This document shows positions 17,165 to 24,735 of a stretch of DNA of 55,456 bases, in pieces. Each line of letters starts with the position of its first letter. Within the stretch, counting starts at the first letter, position 1. Position numbers and translations under genes: made by a program. The notes beneath the pieces were generated by a model. The model was not told the origin of the DNA. It saw only the letters and a program-made list of their open reading frames with translations, and did not search any database. The stretch is from NCBI GenBank assembly GCA_900545535.1, contig UQZN01000017.1, forward strand, positions 1-55,456. Reading direction: 5' to 3'. The DNA comes from an uncultured Phascolarctobacterium sp. (GTDB lineage: Bacteria; Bacillota; Negativicutes; Acidaminococcales; Acidaminococcaceae).

Positions 17165-18163
17165 TTACTTAGAGCTTGCTGCCGCCTTCAGCAGATCTTC
17201 GGGAATCTTGATACCGATTTTTTCAGCATTTTCCTTGTTGATAATGACTTTAAATGACTTTTGCAGCTGGATCGGCATCGTCTGGGTTTTTGCCTTGCCG
17301 CTCAGTATATCGCCGGCCATTTCGCCGGTCTGTTCGCCCAGCTGATAATAATCTATCGCCAGCGTAGCCACGCCGCCAGCCATAACCATACCGCCCTCGC
17401 CGCAGACTACGGCCAGTTTGGCAGGCTCAGTGACCTGGGCCAGAGTCGGCATCGCCGAAGCCAGTACATTATCTGTCGGCACATAGATAGAGTCTACCTT
17501 ACCCACCAGGCTTTGAGCCGCCTGCTGGATGTCATTGACATTAGATACAGTCGCTTCTGCTACCTGCACGCCTTTTTCTGCCGCATATTTTTTCAGCAGC
17601 TCTACCTGCAGCTGTGAATTTACTTCACTGGAACAATAAATAGTACCGATAGTTTTGGCGCCGGGCACCAATTTGAGCAGCAGTTCCAGCTGCTCTTTGA
17701 TCGGGTTCATATCGCTGGTACCGGTAACATTACCTTTAGGCTCACTGTTGGACGCGACCAGCCGGGCCGCTTCATAATCGGTAACCGCCGTTGCTACGAT
17801 GGGGATATCTTTGGTAGCATTGGCCATAGTCTGCGCCGCCGGCGTAGCGATAGCGCAGATCAGATCCACTTTATTGCTGACAAAACGCTGCGCGATATTC
17901 TGCAGATTAGACTGGTCTGCCTGCGCGTTCTGCCGGTCATATTTTACGTTTTCATTCTCTTTAAAGCCTTTAGCTGCCATTCCGGCTATAAAGCCTTTAT
18001 TGGCTGCATCTAAAGCATCATGTTCCACTAACTGAACGATACCTACGTTTACTACCTTCTTACTGTTGTCGGCAGCCTTTTTTTCGCCGCCGCAGCCCGC
18101 TAAAAGTCCTAAAGACAAAGTCAGGGCAATGCCTGCTGCCAAAGCACGCATTTTTTTGTTCAT
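17165..18163 (-). CDS. ABC substrate-binding lipoprotein (COG2984 type), copy 1
   Basis: A 332-residue type I periplasmic-binding protein with a lipoprotein signal ending LLAGC. The mature part begins VGIVQLVEHDALDAANKGF, typical of the ABC_sub_bind family. Other segments are IATPAAQTMANAT, VTGTSDMNPI and YVPTDNVLASAMPTL. It is very similar to the next gene upstream. ATG 18163 is preferred over 18172 for spacing to GGAAGG. Its ligand is unknown. Two binding proteins feeding one permease could broaden specificity. Confidence 0.9.
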   Translation of the reverse strand: MNKKMRALAAGIALTLSLGLLAGCGGEKKAADNSKKVVNVGIVQLVEHDALDAANKGFIAGMAAKGFKENENVKYDRQNAQADQSNLQNIAQRFVSNKVDLICAIATPAAQTMANATKDIPIVATAVTDYEAARLVASNSEPKGNVTGTSDMNPIKEQLELLLKLVPGAKTIGTIYCSSEVNSQLQVELLKKYAAEKGVQVAEATVSNVNDIQQAAQSLVGKVDSIYVPTDNVLASAMPTLAQVTEPAKLAVVCGEGGMVMAGGVATLAIDYYQLGEQTGEMAGDILSGKAKTQTMPIQLQKSFKVIINKENAEKIGIKIPEDLLKAAASSK

Positions 18164-18271
18164 AATGACCATCCTTCCACTCTACAATATAGCTTTTGAT
18201 CCTTGACGAACATATATAAGGATAAAATAATTTTATCATTTATTATCACAAAACACAAACAAAACAATAAA

Positions 18272-18304
18272 AACAGGGTTGTTTCGTAACGAAACAACCC
18301 TGTT
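18272..18304 (-). terminator. Terminator after binding lipoprotein copy 2
   Basis: A perfect 15-bp stem (18272-18286 with 18290-18304) has a three-base loop and a T5 tract on the minus strand. It lies between the two lipoprotein genes, so the upstream copy is partly or fully an independent unit. Confidence 0.88.
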
Positions 18305-18311
18305 GTGTATT

Positions 18312-19310
18312 TTATTTTACAACCTCGGCCTTAGCCAGAATATCCTGCGGGATAGTAATACCATTGCGTTTAGCTGTAGTCTCGTTAACAACGATTTTAA
18401 ACTCTTTCTGAGTCTGGATCGGCATGGTCTGCGGTTTACCCTTACCGCTCAGGATCTCGGCAGCCATCACGCCAGTCTGTTCACCCAGTTTATAATAGTC
18501 GATGCCCAAAGTCGCCAGGCCGCCGGCACGTACCGGATCACTCTCGCCGCAGATCACAGGCAGCTTGGCTTCGTCTGTTACAGATACCAACGTCGGCATC
18601 GAAGAAGCCATCACGTTATCAGTCGGCACATAAACAGCATCTACTTTGCCGATCAGGCTGTGCGCAGCCTGCTGGATATCGTTGACTGTGGAAACCGTCG
18701 CCTCAATGACGTTGATCCCCTTGGCTGCCGCCAGCTTTTTCAGAACGTCGACCTGCAGCTGTGAATTGACTTCACTGGAGCTGTAAATGGTCCCGATAGT
18801 TTTTGTCTGCGATACGATCTGCAAAAGCAGCTCCAGCTGCTGATCGATGGGATTCATATCGCTGGTACCGGTAACATTCCCCTTCGGCTCGCTGTTAGAA
18901 GCCGCCAGCTTCGCCACTTCATAGTCAGTCACTGCCGTTGCCACGATAGGGATATCTTTAGTAGCATTGGCCATCGTCTGCGCCGTCGGCGTGGCAATAG
19001 CGCAGATCAGATCTACTTTATTGCTGACAAAACGCTGGGCGATATTCTGCAGGTTAGACTGGTCTGCCTGCGCGTTCTGCCGGTCATATTTTACATTTTC
19101 GTTTTCTTTGAAGCCCTGGGAAGCCATACCAGCCACAAAGCCCTTATTAGCCGCGTCCAAAGCGCCATGCTCTACCAGCTGGGCAATGCCGACCGTCACC
19201 ATTTTCTTCCCGTCATCAGCCTTCTTTTCGCCGCCGCAGCCTGCCAAAACGCCTACTGCCAGCAGCAGAGCCGCACCTGCAGCCAAACTGCGTAAATTCT
19301 TTCTGTTCAT
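18312..19310 (-). CDS. ABC substrate-binding lipoprotein (COG2984 type), copy 2
   Basis: A 332-residue paralogue of the gene at 17165-18163. It has lipobox LAGC and the same core segments (ALDAANKGF, YDRQNAQADQSNLQN, TDNVMASSMPTL). Differences cluster in the ligand-lobe part, for example GESDPVRAGG here against GEGGMVMAGG in copy 1, which could change ligand choice. ATG 19310 fits the GGAAGG site. It is the first gene after a clear promoter and ends at a strong terminator, so it is likely the most highly expressed part of the system. Confidence 0.9.
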   Translation of the reverse strand: MNRKNLRSLAAGAALLLAVGVLAGCGGEKKADDGKKMVTVGIAQLVEHGALDAANKGFVAGMASQGFKENENVKYDRQNAQADQSNLQNIAQRFVSNKVDLICAIATPTAQTMANATKDIPIVATAVTDYEVAKLAASNSEPKGNVTGTSDMNPIDQQLELLLQIVSQTKTIGTIYSSSEVNSQLQVDVLKKLAAAKGINVIEATVSTVNDIQQAAHSLIGKVDAVYVPTDNVMASSMPTLVSVTDEAKLPVICGESDPVRAGGLATLGIDYYKLGEQTGVMAAEILSGKGKPQTMPIQTQKEFKIVVNETTAKRNGITIPQDILAKAEVVK

Positions 19311-19377
19311 TACTACCATCCTTCCATTCTACAAAAATTTGCTTACAACCTGACAACTCCAAGCTGTGATTATCGCT

Positions 19378-19406
19378 ATTCTAACACTAATTATCAGAAA
19401 AATCAA
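19378..19406 (-). promoter_or_regulatory. Promoter of the ABC uptake cluster
   Basis: On the minus strand TTGATT (19401-19406) and TAGAAT (19378-19383) are separated by 17 bp. The leader to the ATG is about 60 bases and holds no T-box or other riboswitch that I can recognise. Confidence 0.65.
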
Positions 19407-19408
19407 AC

Positions 19409-20524
19409 TTATAAGTTGTTGGTTTTGCCGCTTTTTCTATGCAGCAGCAGCCGGCGTTCAACCTTCCCTATCAGCAGCTCGTGAAAAGGAAGCCGCGCCA
19501 GTATTTCCATACTTCCCAGACTCAATACCAGCATCAAAACGAACAGCAACGGATAAAAAGTCAGCATCGAAGGCGTAATCTGCAGCAAAGGCAGCAGATA
19601 CTCAGTACACAGATACATAAAAAAGATATGGATAAGAAAAATACCGAACGAATAATTGCCCAAATACAGCACAAACCGCTTTTGCAGGGTATTTTTTCTA
19701 TTAATATCCTCAGAATGATAAAACAGCATCGCTATCAAAATCGTATATAAAAACATATTGAGTGGAAAACAGATAAACTCCAAAATATAATAGGTCTTCC
19801 AATAGTACTTTTCCAACCAGCATACGGTAACCAAAGGAATAAAAATGATCAGCAGCCAGACCAAAAATTTCCGGCTCCTGCCGATCCACTCTAAAAATTC
19901 CTTTTTATAATAGTAGGCCGCCATTCCCAGCGAAAAATAAACAAGATAACGCAGAAACATTGTCCCCATAAGCAGGTAGATGATCCAAACAGTCTCAAAC
20001 TGAATATTATTCAACACCTTCCAGGAGATCTGCAAAACAGCTGTCGCAGCAAAATAGTATTTCAGCCAGCCTGACTCGCGGCATTTATTAAAAATCATGA
20101 TTAAAAACGGATACACCAGATAGAACCCGATCAGTGCCCTGAAAAATCCCAAATGAACCGCAGCACTGCCCGTCAGCATATCAACGACTATCTCACCCAG
20201 CGTATATGTATGACCGTCAAAAACAAAAGCAGTTACTATATAGAGGGCAGAAAACAACAAATAAGGTGACAATACCGACAGCAGCATCTTCTTAAAAAAA
20301 GCAGCGCTGTAAATGTAAGCGTGCTTATTACGCCCTGTAAACAAATAACCCGCTATCGCCATAAACAGCGGCACTGCAAACAATGACAGCACCTCCAGCA
20401 GCATTGAAGAAAACGCTAACATATTTTCACTGCCGCCGCTGCTAAAAAACCAGCTTGTGTGCATCAAAATAACACCTAAAACAACAAATCCCCGTAAAAT
20501 CAAAACTGTATTGCTTTTCTGCAT
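19409..20524 (-). CDS. Acyltransferase family 3 membrane protein
   Basis: A 371-residue polytopic protein with about ten TM segments. The N-terminal LRGFVVLGVILMHTSW carries the Arg and His of the Acyl_transf_3 (OafA/WecH-like) family. Such proteins O-acetylate or otherwise acylate surface polysaccharides or lipids. The gene is more AT-rich than its neighbours and has no glycan genes beside it, so it may be acquired. It stands alone; the ribosome site (CAGGAAA) is weak. Substrate unknown. Confidence 0.85.
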   Translation of the reverse strand: MQKSNTVLILRGFVVLGVILMHTSWFFSSGGSENMLAFSSMLLEVLSLFAVPLFMAIAGYLFTGRNKHAYIYSAAFFKKMLLSVLSPYLLFSALYIVTAFVFDGHTYTLGEIVVDMLTGSAAVHLGFFRALIGFYLVYPFLIMIFNKCRESGWLKYYFAATAVLQISWKVLNNIQFETVWIIYLLMGTMFLRYLVYFSLGMAAYYYKKEFLEWIGRSRKFLVWLLIIFIPLVTVCWLEKYYWKTYYILEFICFPLNMFLYTILIAMLFYHSEDINRKNTLQKRFVLYLGNYSFGIFLIHIFFMYLCTEYLLPLLQITPSMLTFYPLLFVLMLVLSLGSMEILARLPFHELLIGKVERRLLLHRKSGKTNNL

Positions 20525-20638
20525 TTTCCTGCCAGCTTTCTTTACTGTTATGATAATTATTCAAAAACAGTATAAACTCAAAAACAAGATTTGTTAAGCC
20601 CCACAGCATTCTCGAACACAAAATGTTCAAAAATAATA

Positions 20639-20670
20639 CGCCTGTCCGGTACAAAAGCGCCGGGCAGGCG
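20639..20670 (-). terminator. Probable terminator of the dhaL-to-sorC operon
   Basis: An 11-base inverted repeat (20639-20649 with 20660-20670, one imperfect pair) is followed on the minus strand by a T-rich stretch. The rest of 20525-20684 holds nothing else I can name. Confidence 0.6.
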
Positions 20671-20684
20671 TAAAAACATCTATA

Positions 20685-21602
20685 TCATTTCTCCAAAATT
20701 TTCCGCGCCGTGCTTTCTGTTACCAGCAGGTGTGTAAACAGGCCTGTCTGCAAAGCGCCTGCTATGGCAGCAGGCGCAGCACCCAGAGCCAGACCAATTA
20801 TCTTAGGACAACGGCGCAGGGTACCCAGCGGTATTCTGACTGCAAAATCGTGTTCGCCGCTGATAAATTCGCCCCGGTCGTTGTAATAGTAGGACAAAAA
20901 GCTGCCAACGGCGTGCTGCCGCTTCAGGCTGTCGCCAAAACGAGTGGCTGTCGCTTCGTCAGGCACACTGGGAAAATCCCTTATCTCTACCAGTGCAGCG
21001 TCCATTTTGCGCCACATGGCGGCCAGCTCCGCATAAGCGGTGGTCGTCTCCAGCTGCTGCCGTTCTTCCATACTGCCCGGAAACGCCGGCGCTGCCAGAC
21101 GCCAGGCCTGCCTGCCGCAGGCGGCAGCCAGCATTTCTGCAAGTTCATCCACCCGATAGCCTTTATTGGGAATATGCGCCCGGCCAATAAGCGGCAGCAC
21201 AGCGCCTGGCTGCCGGCGTACGCATTGCTGCGCCAGCAGGGCTACGCTTTCACCCAGCAGATAGCCCCAGCCCAGACCGATGCTGCGCTCATATAAAAGC
21301 TCGCCGGCCAGATGAGCGGCAGCAGCCTGGACAGACTGCTCTGCAGCTGTCTGCTGCGGCAGTACCAAACCACCCGCCAGAGCATATTTAGCCTGCAAAG
21401 CTGTCAGCAACGCAGCGTCGCCTTCGTCCGCAGCGCGGATCTCGATATGGACGATGCCTGCCTCACGGGCCCTCGCCAGCATTTTACTGACCAGGGGACG
21501 GGACACGCCGATGCGCCTGGCGACCTGATCCTGCGTCAGACCCTGTTCATAATACAGCCGGGCAACATTGACAAGATCAGTCCGTTCTTTGCCGCTCAGC
21601 AA
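20685..21602 (-). CDS. SorC/LsrR-family transcriptional regulator
   Basis: A 305-residue regulator. Residues about 8-55 are a helix-turn-helix (YYEQGLTQDQVARRIGVSRPLVSKML). The rest is the SorC sugar-phosphate-binding domain (SIGLGWGYLL, LPLIGR). Family members such as LsrR or CggR respond to phosphorylated sugars or AI-2. The likely start is a TTG at 21602, one base after the VOC gene stop, with GGAAG upstream. As the last gene of the operon it probably controls that operon in response to the phosphorylated product of the kinase subunits. Confidence 0.85.
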   Translation of the reverse strand: MLSGKERTDLVNVARLYYEQGLTQDQVARRIGVSRPLVSKMLARAREAGIVHIEIRAADEGDAALLTALQAKYALAGGLVLPQQTAAEQSVQAAAAHLAGELLYERSIGLGWGYLLGESVALLAQQCVRRQPGAVLPLIGRAHIPNKGYRVDELAEMLAAACGRQAWRLAAPAFPGSMEERQQLETTTAYAELAAMWRKMDAALVEIRDFPSVPDEATATRFGDSLKRQHAVGSFLSYYYNDRGEFISGEHDFAVRIPLGTLRRCPKIIGLALGAAPAAIAGALQTGLFTHLLVTESTARKILEK

Positions 21603-21603
21603 T

Positions 21604-21918
21604 TTATTTCACTTCCATCAGTTCCATTAAAATACCGTCTTTCATAATAAAAGCCAGGCGGGTGTGCTCATCAGCAAACCAGGGCTCAACGACAACGGTA
21701 TTGGCTTTGACCTGTTCATCCATATCGTCTACCTTATAAGCGACATGGACCATAGTCTGCAGCTCTTTGGGCAGCGGGGTATCTTTTTCAAAACGCAGGT
21801 ATTCGATATTGAATTCGTTGGTTTCAGGAGCCACGATATGGGTTTTGATAGCCTCGGCGTAAACCGCGCCGTCCATAACTTTATCAGTGGGTATGCCCAC
21901 ATGCATAAACTGTTTCAT
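21604..21918 (-). CDS. Small VOC-like protein of the LsrF/Dak-like operon
   Basis: A 104-residue cytoplasmic protein beginning MKQFMHVGIPT and ending in a FIMKDGILMELMEV strand. This strand pattern, with MVHVAYKVDDMDEQV in the middle, resembles a single vicinal-oxygen-chelate (glyoxalase-like) half. His6, Glu39 and His58 could be metal ligands, but this is inference. Its ATG overlaps the aldolase stop by one base (TAATG), so the two proteins are made together. It may isomerise or process a dicarbonyl or keto intermediate. Confidence 0.65.
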   Translation of the reverse strand: MKQFMHVGIPTDKVMDGAVYAEAIKTHIVAPETNEFNIEYLRFEKDTPLPKELQTMVHVAYKVDDMDEQVKANTVVVEPWFADEHTRLAFIMKDGILMELMEVK

Positions 21919-22799
21919 TATTTCACGTCCTTCATCAAAGTTTGATAAGCCTTATAGGCGGCTTCCGGTTTGGCATTTTCATGCACTACCATGCGGATCG
22001 CCTGCAGCATGGCGCCAGGACACTCTGCCTGCAGTACGTTGCGGCCCATATCAACACCGGCTGCGCCTTCATTGACGGCACGGTAAGCCATGTCCAGAGC
22101 TTCTGCTTCGGGCACTTTTTTGCCGCCGGCTATAACGATCGGTACCGGGCAGGCAGCTGTGATCTGTTCAAAGTTTTCACAGTAATAGGTTTTGATGATA
22201 TGCGCTCCCTGTTCTGCCAAAAGACGTGTCGCCAAAGCAAAATAGCGGGTAGTACGTTCCATTTCTTTGCCTACGGCGACTACGCCCAGTACGGGGATAC
22301 CGTAGCGTTCGCCTTTATTGACATAGTAGGACAGATTATGCAGGGAAGCGATCTCGCCGGCCGAACCGATAAAACACTGTACGGCCATGCAGGAAGCATT
22401 CATCCGCAGGGCATCCTCGATATCGCTGCCAACAACGCCCATGCTCATATCATCTTTCAAAACAGAGCTGTCCGCAGTGCAGCGCAGGGCGATCGCCCGG
22501 CGGTTATCGGCAGGGATACAGGTCCTCAGCGCGCCGCGGGTCGCCATCAGGCAGTCTGCATACTCAATCAGCGGCGGGATCACAAGATCCAGTCTTTCCA
22601 GGCCGGCTGTGCTGCCCATGATATAGCCGTGGTCAAAAGCCAGCATGATCGTGCGTCCGTCAGCCGCAAAAATCTGTGACAGGCGGGCCTTCATGCCCCA
22701 GCCGGCGTTATCATGCCCTTTGACATGAAAGTGCTGGTGAGGTGGTTTGATCCCGATACCATAATCTTTCGCAATAATATTACCGTCTTTATCAGCCAT
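21918..22799 (-). CDS. LsrF-like class I aldolase/thiolase
   Basis: A 293-residue (beta/alpha)8 enzyme of the DeoC/LacD/FbaB superfamily, strongly like E. coli LsrF. Shared signatures are KARLSQIF, MLAFDHGY, GLERLD, the LMATRGALR segment, IIKTYYCENFEQI, CPVPIVIAGGKK and GASGVDMGRN-type GAAGVDMGRN. The Schiff-base Lys is expected in the IIKTYY strand. LsrF transfers an acetyl unit from phosphorylated AI-2 to CoA, but no other lsr gene (lsrK, lsrG, lsrACDB) is present here. The kinase subunits are Dak-like instead, so a different C4-C5 keto-sugar phosphate is probable. Confidence 0.85.
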   Translation of the reverse strand: MADKDGNIIAKDYGIGIKPPHQHFHVKGHDNAGWGMKARLSQIFAADGRTIMLAFDHGYIMGSTAGLERLDLVIPPLIEYADCLMATRGALRTCIPADNRRAIALRCTADSSVLKDDMSMGVVGSDIEDALRMNASCMAVQCFIGSAGEIASLHNLSYYVNKGERYGIPVLGVVAVGKEMERTTRYFALATRLLAEQGAHIIKTYYCENFEQITAACPVPIVIAGGKKVPEAEALDMAYRAVNEGAAGVDMGRNVLQAECPGAMLQAIRMVVHENAKPEAAYKAYQTLMKDVK

Positions 22800-22822
22800 T
22801 TTTATCTCCTTAAAAATATCAC

Positions 22823-23815
22823 TTAGTTTTTATAATACGGTGTGCGGCAGGGAGCGTTCCAATACTCGAGCAGTTCGTCGTCCATACGGGCGATAAAGAG
22901 CTGGAAGCCTGCCATTTCCTGTACTGTCAGCACTTCGCCGACGATATTGGCAACGACTTCGATGCCTTTTTCCGCCAGATAGTTATAGCATTTACGGAAC
23001 ACGATCAGCTGTTCCATCAGGGTGGTAGCGCCAACGCCATTAACGATGACCAAAAGCTTTTCGCCTTTTTTGATCTCCAGATCTTTCAGCAGCGCGTCTA
23101 TCATGATAACGGCGGTTTCATCAGCCGTTTTCATTTCAGTCAGCCCGCCGCCGCCTTCGCCGTGCTGGCCCATGCCGATCTCCATCTTACCTTCTTCGAT
23201 CTGGGCAATGACCATATCCGTAGCGGGATGGGTCGCGCCCTTAGCCGCAACAGCGATCGTCGCCATATTATCGGCAAATTTCTGGGCAATGGCCGCGACT
23301 TCTTCCAAAGATTTACCGGCAGCAGCTGCAGCACCGGCGATTTTATACAGCGGCACACAGCCGACCAGACCACGGCGGTCATCGGCATTGCTGCGCGGTG
23401 CATTGGCAATATCTTCCTGTGTAACGACTTTCATTACATTCAAACCCAGTTTCTTGACTTGTTTCATGGTCAGGTTGCCTGTCAGCATATCGCCGGCATG
23501 ATTCAGAACAACAAATAAAACGCCATGCCCCTTATCAGCCATTTTTATAGCCTCTACGCAGGCCTGCGGTCCAGGAGCGGCAAAAACATTACCGGCTACG
23601 GAAATATCCACCATGCCTTCACCGACAAAGCCGCTGATAGCCGGCTCATGTCCGGTTCCGCCCAAAGTGACGATCGTAACGCGGTCGGCGTCTTTCAATT
23701 TATTATTGACGACCAGATTGCCGTCTTCCAGATGGATAATATCCTTATTGGCAAGCGCCAGGCCTTCCAATAATTCACTGGTCAGATTTTCGGGATCGTT
23801 GACAAATTTTTTCAT
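22823..23815 (-). CDS. Dihydroxyacetone kinase-like subunit DhaK (divergent)
   Basis: A 330-residue DhaK-type substrate-binding subunit. The covalent-substrate His is in GMGQHGEGGGG (canonical enzymes read GIHGEPG). The GGTGHEPAISGFVGEG segment replaces GGGSGHEPAHAG. AGNVFAAP replaces CGDVFASP, and NHAGDMLTGN replaces NYTGDVMNF. The His and Asp needed for catalysis are kept, but the substrate pocket differs at several points. It thus probably phosphorylates another ketose. ATG 23815 has GGAGGTTG upstream. It lies between the DhaL-like and LsrF-like genes. Confidence 0.82.
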   Translation of the reverse strand: MKKFVNDPENLTSELLEGLALANKDIIHLEDGNLVVNNKLKDADRVTIVTLGGTGHEPAISGFVGEGMVDISVAGNVFAAPGPQACVEAIKMADKGHGVLFVVLNHAGDMLTGNLTMKQVKKLGLNVMKVVTQEDIANAPRSNADDRRGLVGCVPLYKIAGAAAAAGKSLEEVAAIAQKFADNMATIAVAAKGATHPATDMVIAQIEEGKMEIGMGQHGEGGGGLTEMKTADETAVIMIDALLKDLEIKKGEKLLVIVNGVGATTLMEQLIVFRKCYNYLAEKGIEVVANIVGEVLTVQEMAGFQLFIARMDDELLEYWNAPCRTPYYKN

Positions 23816-23869
23816 GCTTTTCAACCTCCAAAATTTTATTTGCTTCCGCACCTGCGAAAGTTTAAAGAC

Positions 23870-24484
23870 TTATAACGCCTTGGCCATACCGTCGAATAAA
23901 ATGGCTATAGACACAGCGCCCGGGTCTTTCGTGCCGATGCTGCGCTCGCCCATATTTTTAGCGCGTCCGAATCTGGCTACCATCTGGCTGGTGGCTTCGG
24001 CACCGGCTTTAGCAGCTGCTGCCGCCGCATCCATGATCTCCTTCAGGCTGCCCTGCGTTTCGATAATAGCGTCGATAGCCGGATACAAGGCATCGACCAT
24101 AGTTTTATCACCGGGTTTAGCTTTGGAAATATCCATAAAATCCAGCTTCGCCTGCGTAAACATTTTCCGCAGTTCCAGATCAGTCAGTTCAGCCTGATCG
24201 TCAATACCTTCAGCCATACCTGTAAAAACCGTGCCCCACAGCGGGCCGGCGCTGCCACCGTTGATACCCATAAAGGCATCACCCAGAGCATCCAAAAGCG
24301 AGCGCATCGTATTGAGAGTAGTTACGTCAAGCAGTTCCTGCATCACATCGGCCATTCTGCCGATAGTGATCCCGTGGTCGCCGTCACCTGCCACACCATC
24401 AAGCTCACACAGATATTTACTGTTGGCTTTCAGCTCCGTTGCTGCGCTGTGCAGCATTTTTCTGAGGATAGGTAAAGTCAGCAT
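23870..24484 (-). CDS. Dihydroxyacetone kinase-like subunit DhaL
   Basis: A 204-residue all-helical nucleotide-binding subunit. The ADP/Mg ligands are in VAGDGDHGITIG, with GGSAGPLWGT, KPGDKTMVDAL and TKDPGAVS following, as in DhaL. No DhaM phosphotransferase is encoded here. The phosphoryl donor may be ATP directly, as in split ATP-dependent Dak enzymes, or DhaM may lie elsewhere. ATG 24484 is chosen for spacing to AGAGG. It is the first gene of the dhaL-dhaK-lsrF-VOC-sorC operon. Confidence 0.85.
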   Translation of the reverse strand: MLTLPILRKMLHSAATELKANSKYLCELDGVAGDGDHGITIGRMADVMQELLDVTTLNTMRSLLDALGDAFMGINGGSAGPLWGTVFTGMAEGIDDQAELTDLELRKMFTQAKLDFMDISKAKPGDKTMVDALYPAIDAIIETQGSLKEIMDAAAAAAKAGAEATSQMVARFGRAKNMGERSIGTKDPGAVSIAILFDGMAKAL

Positions 24485-24517
24485 TTCCAATCACCTCTTA
24501 AATGTTTATTTACCTTC

Positions 24518-24546
24518 ATTTTAACATTTGTCAGAACATTTGTAAA
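24518..24546 (-). promoter_or_regulatory. Promoter of the LsrF/Dak-like operon with direct repeats
   Basis: On the minus strand TTTACA (24541-24546) and TAAAAT (24518-24523) are 17 bp apart. Two direct copies of AACATTTGT (24523-24531 and 24535-24543, plus strand) cover the spacer, a likely site for the SorC regulator. The rest of the divergent region to 24735 shows no further clear site. Confidence 0.65.
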
Positions 24547-24735
24547 TTAATTTTCAGATAATTTGCGATATTTTTACATTCTGGGCGACGGCTGAATTTG
24601 TAATTTTAGAAAACTTTTAGCAGGCATTATTGTAAATGATTAAACAAGCAGAGTTATCTGCGGCGCCGGTTTGAAAAGAGTAGACTAAAAGTACCAATAT
24701 CTTACTCCTGAAAATTTTCGTAAGGGGACTTTTTT

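Noticed and set aside
19311..19408. T-box leader for the COG2984-type transporter
   Set aside because: The gap is about 100 bases and has no T-box sequence or specifier loop.
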